Below are positions 14,343 through 19,513 of a stretch of 19,513 bases of DNA, one piece after another. The stretch comes from FEN-1250 sp038237245 (GTDB lineage: Bacteria > Gemmatimonadota > Gemmatimonadetes > Gemmatimonadales > Gemmatimonadaceae). The notes under the pieces are model-generated. The model was not told where the DNA came from. It saw only the letters and a list, made by a program, of their open reading frames with translations, and made no database searches. The position numbers were made by a program, and so were the translations under genes. The first letter of the stretch is position 1, and every line of letters starts with the position of its first letter. The stretch lies in the NCBI GenBank assembly GCA_038237245.1, contig JBBRYY010000050.1, forward strand, positions 1 through 19,513, given 5' to 3'.

Positions 14343-14764
14343 AGCGCGCACAGAAACATCTTCGTGTGCGGCTGCAGCTCGCGGATCATCTGACGGAAGT
14401 CGTTTCCCCCATGCCCATTGAAGATGACGAGCTTCGAGATACCCTGGCCTTCGAGTGCGCTCACGAGATCGCGCAGCAGCGCCGCCTGTGTGCTTGGATT
14501 CATGTTCAGACACAACTTGATGTCGAGCTGTCCGGTATTCACCCCAAACGGAACCGTCGGAAGGACCACAACCCGCGCTCCGCTCCCCCACGCAATCCGC
14601 GCCGACTCGGCCGCGAGCGCATCGCACTCGATGACGTCCGTTGCGTAGGGTAGATGATAGTTGTGCGCCTCGGTCGCACCCCACGGAAGAATCGCCACCT
14701 CATATGCTGTTATGGCGACGGTGTTCCAGTTCGTTTCTGCGAGGATCCATGGGCGTAGGGTCAT
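14000..14764 (-). CDS. Creatininase-family metal-dependent hydrolase (intact copy)
   Basis: From ATG 14764 the product has 254 residues. It has the creatininase-family metal site: LPWGATEAHNYHLPYATDVI (E32, H34, D43), IFNGHGGND (H118) and DHAGELETS (Glu164 region). The family cleaves cyclic or linear amides (creatinine, formamides, mycofactocin precursor); the E-A-H-N-Y-H variant marks a less characterised branch, so the substrate is unknown. The ATG overlaps the msrC stop in ATGA, indicating translational coupling; the longer in-frame start at 14800 is less likely. Its last 343 bp are duplicated at 6119-6461. Confidence 0.88.
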   Translation of the reverse strand: MTLRPWILAETNWNTVAITAYEVAILPWGATEAHNYHLPYATDVIECDALAAESARIAWGSGARVVVLPTVPFGVNTGQLDIKLCLNMNPSTQAALLRDLVSALEGQGISKLVIFNGHGGNDFRQMIRELQPHTKMFLCALNWWTCVDAKTYFDEPGDHAGELETSVMQHIVPELVLPLSDAGDGGQKRASIAALREGWVWTPRPWTRVSADTGTGNPANASPEKGQRFFDAVAARIASFLTELAATDPATMYE

Positions 14765-15258
14765 CTGCGCTCCACCACTTTCGCGAACGACTGTACCCAC
14801 GATTCGAGCGCGCGTCGATCGTCCTCGTCGAACGTCGCTAGCTGCGCCGAGTCGATGTCGAGGACGGCGATGAGCGCGTGCGCGCGATCGAAGACCGGCA
14901 CTACGATCTCAGATCGCGAGCGCCCGTCACACGCGATGTGTCCCGGGAACGCATCGACATCAGGAACGATCACGGTCTCCTTCCGCGCCGCGGCCGTCCC
15001 GCACACTCCTCTTCCGACCTCGATCTCCGTACAGCCGATCGTTCCCTGAAACGGGCCAACGAGAAGCGTCGTCGGCCGCACGAGGCGGTAGAATCCCGTC
15101 CATAGATGGCCGAAGCCGAGGTGAAGGACGCACGCCATCGTCGACATCAGCGCGATCTCGTCGGTGACGCCCTCGCACAGCGCATCGAACTGCACGCGCA
15201 AGGTGCGGTACGCCTCCGCCTTCGGCAAACCACGAACGTCGAGCTGTGTCTCTGCCAT
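14761..15258 (-). CDS. msrC: Free methionine-(R)-sulfoxide reductase (GAF fold)
   Basis: The 165-residue GAF-domain protein has the complete fRMsr signature: GTIGCTEIEVGRGVCGTAAA and FPGHIACDGRSRSEIVVPV, with Cys76, Cys86 and Cys110. Their spacing (10 and 24) is the same as the three redox cysteines of E. coli MsrC (84, 94, 118). It reduces free methionine-R-sulfoxide in the cytoplasm using thioredoxin, as part of oxidative-damage repair. GGGAG lies just before ATG 15258. The stop overlaps the start of the creatininase-family gene by 4 bp, and the secreted-protein gene upstream ends 46 bp away. Confidence 0.93.
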   Translation of the reverse strand: MAETQLDVRGLPKAEAYRTLRVQFDALCEGVTDEIALMSTMACVLHLGFGHLWTGFYRLVRPTTLLVGPFQGTIGCTEIEVGRGVCGTAAARKETVIVPDVDAFPGHIACDGRSRSEIVVPVFDRAHALIAVLDIDSAQLATFDEDDRRALESWVQSFAKVVERR

Positions 15259-15304
15259 TTTCTCCCGGCCCCGCTGAGTGGACCTCGAAGACTAATATCG
15301 GATG

Positions 15305-16798
15305 CTATCGCTTGGCCATCGATGCCCGCTTCGCGCTCTCCGAGCTCAACAAGTTGATTACCGCGTCGCGCGTCTTCGGATCGTTCGCGTATGTCGTGCG
15401 CGTCACGGCCACGAGACTATCGCGCATCGCCGTGATCTGCGCTGGCGTCTTCCCCTTCATCGACGCGTCGAGCTTTGCCGAGAAGTTGGTTCTGTACGTC
15501 ACGACCGACGACCTGTTGTTCCGCGCCTTCGCGCGCACTCCCTCGTACTTCGTCATCCGTGTCGACAGTCCATCGAAGCGCTTCATGAAGGTCGCCTTTA
15601 CCTGCTGCTTGCTCGTAGCGAATTTCGCCATCGCGGCGGGGTACGCGAGGTGGCGCGCGAGATTCGAGCTGAAGGTCGCGTACTTATTCTCTGTTGCCAC
15701 GGCGGCAACCTTCGGCAGCAGCTTCTCCAGCGCATTCGCGGCCGCCTGGCTTCGGTCGCGATAGAGAACGTCCATCGCGGTCGCGATCGCCGTCGCCCGC
15801 TCCGCATGTGATTGCAGCTTCGTGTATGACGGCTGTGCAGCCTGGAAGGCCTGGTTCGGGCCGGATGTGATCGCGTCGATCACCTGATCGATGCTCACGT
15901 TGAGATTGCCCATGATGCTGTTCGCCATCGCCTCGATCGCGGACTTGGGACTCGTCAGATCACCCGGATGAGTCAGCAGGGATGTCAGCTGGTTCAGCAT
16001 GTTCCTGAAGGGCGCTGCCACCGCCGCATCGGCGATCTGGTTTGCGGACTTCATCCCTGAACCCTCGCTCTGCCGCGCCTGCGCCATGAATCGCATCACG
16101 GTGGAGGCATTCTGATCGCCCGCCGCTTTCTCCTTCGAGATCTCCGCGGACGCGCGGCTCATCTCGTCGAGAAATGCACGGGCGGGTGCCGCGAGCGGAA
16201 CGGTGGTGGGGCCGGCCGCGGCGAGAGGTGCCGTCATCGTCGGCGACGACTTCGGCGCCGAGAGGTGAACAGGTGCCGCGTTTGGATTGTTCAGCGTCGC
16301 ACGCGTGGGGTTCGTGGGCGGTGGAGGCGGCGCGGGTGCGACTCTCCGCGCGGCCATCGGCCTCGTCGTCGCGGGGGGCGCCGCCGGCTTCGGCATCGCG
16401 TTCACCGTCGGCACGTTATTCACCGTCTTCGCCGCCAGAATTTTGAACTGCGCCTCCTTGCTCGCGAGCTGCGATCCCTGCCCCTCGCTCGCGCGCAGCG
16501 CCTTGGCGTTCTGGCTCGTCTCCGCTGTCATGTCGTTGATCGTGCTCATGACCGCTGCCTCCGCCCCGCGCGTCGCGCTACTCGTGGCACCCGACGCCTG
16601 ATCGAGAAGATTCTGCACGAAACTCGCGAGATCCTTGATCGAGTCGATGAACTCCTGGATGGCGCAGCTCACGCCATCCGTCGCGACCGTCGCCGCACAA
16701 TCGATGATGCTGTCGCAGCAGTCGGCGAACGCCGGTGAGGCGGCACCGAGCGTGAAGAGCGTGACGAGCGTCACGATGAAGAATTTTCTGCCGGGCAT
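15305..16798 (-). CDS. Large secreted protein of unknown function with Pro/Ala-rich linker
   Basis: From ATG 16798 the product has 497 residues and begins with a clear signal peptide (MPGRKFFIVTLVTLFTLGAA, cleavage near SPAFA, residue 25). The mature start is cysteine-rich (DCCDSIIDCA, then VSCAIQEF: four Cys). An Ala/Ser/Thr/Pro-rich low-complexity linker follows (APAPPPPPTNPTR and neighbours), then a long helical, Ala-rich C-terminal half without Cys. I recognise no domain. The frame extends upstream to 16903, but the signal peptide and AGGA 5 bases before ATG 16798 favour the shorter form. It may form an operon with msrC, 46 bp downstream. Confidence 0.75.
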   Translation of the reverse strand: MPGRKFFIVTLVTLFTLGAASPAFADCCDSIIDCAATVATDGVSCAIQEFIDSIKDLASFVQNLLDQASGATSSATRGAEAAVMSTINDMTAETSQNAKALRASEGQGSQLASKEAQFKILAAKTVNNVPTVNAMPKPAAPPATTRPMAARRVAPAPPPPPTNPTRATLNNPNAAPVHLSAPKSSPTMTAPLAAAGPTTVPLAAPARAFLDEMSRASAEISKEKAAGDQNASTVMRFMAQARQSEGSGMKSANQIADAAVAAPFRNMLNQLTSLLTHPGDLTSPKSAIEAMANSIMGNLNVSIDQVIDAITSGPNQAFQAAQPSYTKLQSHAERATAIATAMDVLYRDRSQAAANALEKLLPKVAAVATENKYATFSSNLARHLAYPAAMAKFATSKQQVKATFMKRFDGLSTRMTKYEGVRAKARNNRSSVVTYRTNFSAKLDASMKGKTPAQITAMRDSLVAVTRTTYANDPKTRDAVINLLSSESAKRASMAKR

Positions 16799-16937
16799 GG
16801 GATCCTGGGGCGAGGTCGGGAATGAGCCGCGAGACCCGCCCAGCATAGTCGAGATGCGTTTCCTGCCCGTCTTCCCGCCGTCTCCCGGATGTTCTTCGCC
16901 CACAATTCGACGTGGCCGCCCCTCCTTGGAGGGCTAT

Positions 16938-17513
16938 TTACGACATTGTGCTTCGAGCTCCCACCGCGCTTCCCTCGGGCGCTCCACCCGCGCTCGCACC
17001 ACGCTTCTTCCGCCGAAGAATTTCCGCGCTCGCCAGCGTAAAGAGTAGCCCGACCGGAAACGGCTCAATGAAAGTCATCGCAACGTTCATGAACGGATTC
17101 CTCGACCACTCCACGACCTGCGCGGCGTCGGTCGTCTTCTTGTCGATCACCGCCTGGGGCGCTCCCGATGTGCGTGCCCTCGCGATCATCTGTGCAGCGT
17201 ACTTCTCGTAGAAATCAGGTGCGAATTTGCGATACACGATTTCCCAGCTCGCTACGTAGCACGCGCTGGCGATCAGCGTAATCGAGATCCCCACCGCGAA
17301 GCCTCTCCAAAAGCTGATCACGCCGCCGGCCACGTTATCGCGGTACGAGCGAATCCCGAAATACACCATGAGAAAGGCAAGCACCATCGTCGCGTAGCCG
17401 AAGATGTAGCCCGTGGTCGGGCTTACATGATCCTCCATCACCATGGAGATCGTCAGCACCAACGCGAAGAAGGCGCCAGCGATGAGTCCAAAGGTCAGCA
17501 CGATTCGTTTCAT
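16938..17513 (-). CDS. DUF4199-family membrane protein
   Basis: The 191-residue product has four hydrophobic helices (about 4-26, 34-53, 66-90 and 142-165). The motifs FGIRSYRDNVAGGVISFWRG and EIVYRKFAPDFYEKYAAQMI are typical of DUF4199 (YFGIRxYRD..GGxISFxxA, then ...Y....P.F..KY). The function of the family is unknown. ATG 17513 has GGAG 7 bases upstream. It lies 125 bp downstream of the LuxR-type regulator on the same strand; its C-terminal tail is Gly/Ala/Ser-rich and likely disordered. Confidence 0.8.
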   Translation of the reverse strand: MKRIVLTFGLIAGAFFALVLTISMVMEDHVSPTTGYIFGYATMVLAFLMVYFGIRSYRDNVAGGVISFWRGFAVGISITLIASACYVASWEIVYRKFAPDFYEKYAAQMIARARTSGAPQAVIDKKTTDAAQVVEWSRNPFMNVAMTFIEPFPVGLLFTLASAEILRRKKRGASAGGAPEGSAVGARSTMS

Positions 17514-17623
17514 TGTGAGGCTCCGCGTTCTGAGGGTTCGGCGAGAATAGGAGCGGGAGCGAGATTCCGCGTCATACTTTCGGATGATTTTCGGCGGCGA
17601 TCCCGCAAATCACACCTTCGGAT

Positions 17624-17638
17624 GCCCGGGAACCGGGC
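17624..17638 (-). terminator. Small hairpin directly after the LuxR-type gene
   Basis: GCCCGG (17624-17629) and CCGGGC (17633-17638) form a perfect 6-bp stem with a 3-base loop, immediately after the regulator's stop codon. It has no T-run. It may be a weak terminator or mRNA-stabilising element before the DUF4199 gene, or chance in GC-rich DNA. Confidence 0.3.
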
Positions 17639-18115
17639 TTACGGGATGAGCCCCGCCTCTTTTCCGAGCTGCACGGCCTGTGTGCGCCGCCGAGCGCCGA
17701 GCTTGTCGAACAGCCGGCTCGAATGCGTCTTCACGGTATTCTCGCTGACGAAGACCTTCTCCGCGATCTCGCGATTGCTCAACCCGCTCGCGATCAACTC
17801 GAGAATCTCGAGCTCGCGCGGAGTCACGCCGAGCGACTCGACGCGCGCGTCGTTGCGCACGAAAGTCGAGGGGGCGGGCACCCGGACCTCGCGCACTTCG
17901 ACCTCGCGCACTTCGACCTCGCGCACCACGATCGTCTCTTTCGCGCGCGTCATCCGAAGCCCGAGCCAGATGCCGGTGGCCGAGAAGACGACGGCAATCA
18001 GCCCTCCGTAGATCTCGACGGAGTGCTCGACCACGAGATACTGGTATTCGACGAGGTTGAGTGCGGCGATCAGCACGCCCGCAACGAGACCGAACAGGAG
18101 GATGTGCTTCGTCAC
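17639..18115 (-). CDS. Membrane-anchored LuxR-type transcriptional regulator
   Basis: The 158-residue product has two N-terminal membrane helices (about 4-24 and 35-55), a charged linker VREVEVREVEVREVRVP (64-80) and a C-terminal LuxR/GerE helix-turn-helix (about 95-158). The latter includes TPRELEILELIASGLSNREI, AEKVFVSENTVKTHSSRLFD and KLGARRRTQAV, with the usual Glu, Gly-x-S/T-N, T-V-K-x-H positions. There is no receiver or ligand-binding domain, so sensing would be by the membrane part. The GTG start at 18115 has AGGG a few bases upstream. The neighbouring DUF4199 gene, also a small membrane protein, is the obvious candidate partner or target. Confidence 0.85.
   Translation of the reverse strand: MTKHILLFGLVAGVLIAALNLVEYQYLVVEHSVEIYGGLIAVVFSATGIWLGLRMTRAKETIVVREVEVREVEVREVRVPAPSTFVRNDARVESLGVTPRELEILELIASGLSNREIAEKVFVSENTVKTHSSRLFDKLGARRRTQAVQLGKEAGLIP
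17888..17925. repeat. 15-bp in-frame tandem repeat in the regulator linker
   Basis: CTCGCGCACTTCGAC occurs twice in a row (17888-17902, 17903-17917), and a third copy starts CTCGCGCA. On the coding strand this makes the five-residue repeat E-V-E-V-R / E-V-E-V-R / E-V-R-V. The copies are identical at DNA level, so copy-number change by slippage would alter linker length without breaking the frame. Confidence 0.85.
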
Positions 18116-18155
18116 GACCCTACATTGGCGCCGGACAGCCCACCCCGCAACGACA

Positions 18156-18190
18156 GCGCGCGGAGCCGGCTCTCGCCCGGCTCCGCGCGC
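18156..18190 (-). terminator. Strong hairpin after the BNR/sortilin-like gene
   Basis: GCGCGCGGAGCCGG (18156-18169) is perfectly complementary to CCGGCTCCGCGCGC (18177-18190) around a 7-base loop, giving a 14-bp stem of almost pure G-C. It lies 20 bp past the BNR gene stop and 40 bp before the LuxR-type start, as expected for a transcription terminator separating them. There is no T-tract on the minus-strand 3' side, so it is not a textbook intrinsic terminator. Confidence 0.65.
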
Positions 18191-18210
18191 GAGTGCCTGC
18201 CTCCGCTAAA

Positions 18211-19513
18211 TCAGTCGCTCGAGATGATCGGATGCAGATTCTTCCCGCGGATGCTCTCGTTGAACGCCGGCACCTCCTGCTTGAGCAGCGCATCGACCTC
18301 CACCTTCACCTTCATCAGCCGCGCATGCAACGACTGCGCGACCTCCTTCTGCGATGCGGTCGGCGCATAGTCCGACTGGCCCACGGATCCCGCGAGATAC
18401 ATCAGCTGCTCCGTGATCTGCACTGGCCAACGCACGTTGTCCTGCCCTCGTCCGGTCACCTGCATCTGATAGAGCTTTCGCTCGACAGCGATCACCTTGT
18501 TCATGAGCGGCTCGGTGAGCGCCTTGACGTCGGCGCGTGCGCTGTCCTTCCCCGCGATGTCCAGCAGATCCGACAGCTGTCCACGCACGAGCTCGAGATC
18601 GTTCACTTGCGTAATGGCGTCGTTGAGGTCCGTCACGATCGCGCGCTGCGTCTCCATCTGCGCGGCGAGATCCTGCTCGGTTCCGCCCGACATCGGATCC
18701 TTGAGGATCACGAGAGGCTGCGATTCCTCGACGCCAGCGTACTTGAGCGTGACCGTGTACGTGCCTGGCGGCTCGAGCACCGCGTAGCGGCCGATCCCCG
18801 GTGCCTTCTGCCCCTCGTCCGTCACAGCGAACCAGTCCTCGTAGAGCGGCGCCGACCGGATCTTCGCCTCGATCGTCTCCGTGGAACGGAGATCCCAGAA
18901 CGCGCGATTGAGTCCCGCCTTCACCGGTGCTCGCATGGTGCGCACGAGCGCGCCTGCCGCGTTGGCGATCGTGAACGTCACGCTGTCCTTCTTCGCGCTG
19001 TCCACCGTCCCCGGCTTGATCCAGAAGTTGAGCGCCGCACCCTTCGATGGATTCTGTCCGGCGACCTGATCATCCATCTCGGTGAACGGATCGGCGATGA
19101 GTCGAAAACGGTACTGATCGCGCGGCTTGAGCAGCGCCACGTTCTTCCCCGCCATCTCCGGCTTCCACTGCTCGAGCGGCGTCAGGTCGTCCATGATATA
19201 GAAGCCACGGCCGTACGTCGCGACCACGAGGTCGTGGAAGTGCGGCTGCACGACGATCCCATACACGGGCGCGTGCGGCAGCTCGTTCTGCAGTGGCTGC
19301 CACTGCGCGCCATCGTCGAGCGACACGTACAGCGCGTTCTCCGTTCCGAGGTAAAGCAGCCCCTTTCGCGCGGGATCTTCGTAGACCACATGCGCGTACG
19401 AGAGCGGCGACTTCGGAATGCCTTTCACGATCAGCGTCCAGCTCTTCCCGAAGTCCGTCGTTTTATAGACCCACGGATCGCGGTTGTTCTCCTGATGTCC
19501 GTCGACGGTCACG
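18211..19513 (-). CDS. BNR/sortilin (VPS10)-like secreted protein, C-terminal part (partial)
   Basis: The frame is open from the right window edge to the stop at 18211-18213, giving about 433 residues of the C-terminal part; the true start lies outside. At the N-terminal side are Asp-box/BNR-like blade repeats (TTDFGKSWTLI, SLDDGAQWQPL) and propeller strands (ATYGRGFYIMDD). Next is an Ig-like beta segment (NRAFWDLRSTE, PPGTYTVTLKY), then an all-helical tail (from about residue 270, MSGGTEQDLAAQMETQRAIV onward). This layout matches large sortilin/VPS10-type 'glycosyl hydrolase' proteins common in Gemmatimonadota and related phyla; their substrate is not established and no glycosidase catalytic pair is evident here. 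Confidence 0.85.
   Translation of the reverse strand, partial: VTVDGHQENNRDPWVYKTTDFGKSWTLIVKGIPKSPLSYAHVVYEDPARKGLLYLGTENALYVSLDDGAQWQPLQNELPHAPVYGIVVQPHFHDLVVATYGRGFYIMDDLTPLEQWKPEMAGKNVALLKPRDQYRFRLIADPFTEMDDQVAGQNPSKGAALNFWIKPGTVDSAKKDSVTFTIANAAGALVRTMRAPVKAGLNRAFWDLRSTETIEAKIRSAPLYEDWFAVTDEGQKAPGIGRYAVLEPPGTYTVTLKYAGVEESQPLVILKDPMSGGTEQDLAAQMETQRAIVTDLNDAITQVNDLELVRGQLSDLLDIAGKDSARADVKALTEPLMNKVIAVERKLYQMQVTGRGQDNVRWPVQITEQLMYLAGSVGQSDYAPTASQKEVAQSLHARLMKVKVEVDALLKQEVPAFNESIRGKNLHPIISSD

Noticed and set aside
18156..18190. attC-like or phage attachment site
   Set aside because: The stem is continuous and perfect, with no GTTRRRY/RYYYAAC boxes and no unpaired bases; its position after a gene end fits a terminator.

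Overview
The window looks like a chromosomal segment of a high-GC, diderm (outer-membrane) environmental bacterium. The protein set fits Gemmatimonadota or a close relative: a sortilin/VPS10-type BNR protein ending in an all-helical tail, a DUF4199 protein paired with a membrane-anchored LuxR-type regulator, a TonB-dependent receptor with an N-terminal carboxypeptidase-regulatory-like domain, and many secreted proteins of unknown role. The phylum is inferred from protein style only; there is no rRNA or other marker gene, and no tRNA, CRISPR array or integrase was seen.

Left block (1-5219, plus strand): the tail of a probable cytochrome c, a repeat-bearing spacer, a secreted YncE-like beta-propeller, a PAP2 membrane phosphatase with an altered active-site motif, a GT9 (heptosyltransferase-like) glycosyltransferase, an exostosin-like glycosyltransferase and a second PAP2 phosphatase with intact motifs. 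The tight spacing and the mix of glycosyltransferases and lipid-phosphate phosphatases suggest a small cell-surface glycan or glycolipid locus. A convergent LolA/LolB-like periplasmic protein follows (5285-6049, minus).

Middle block (6119-14342) is a scarred accessory region. It begins with a 343-bp 5'-truncated copy of the creatininase-family gene whose intact copy lies at 14000-14764. The two are gap-free and differ at about 20 positions by hand alignment, so they form direct repeats about 7.9 kb apart. Between them lie: an IS21-family deletion remnant (istA start joined to istB end); what appears to be a fragment of an integron-type gene-cassette array, with two attC-like sites (7305-7415 and 8403-8499) bracketing a secreted alpha/beta hydrolase and a further short cassette ORF cut off near the IS21 end; an IS3-family remnant with a nonsense codon in orfA and most of orfB missing; a decayed MscS-type channel gene; an intact TonB-dependent receptor; a short lipoprotein-like ORF; and an aldo/keto reductase.

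Right block (14000-19513, minus strand): creatininase-family hydrolase, free methionine-(R)-sulfoxide reductase (msrC; the two overlap by 4 bp), a large secreted protein of unknown function, DUF4199, the LuxR-type regulator with a short in-frame tandem repeat in its linker, and the C-terminal part of a large BNR/sortilin-like protein running off the right edge, followed by a strong hairpin.

The most notable signals are the attC-bounded hydrolase cassette with no integrase in view, the direct-repeat-bounded accessory block, and the PAP2 protein whose catalytic-motif histidine is replaced by aspartate.
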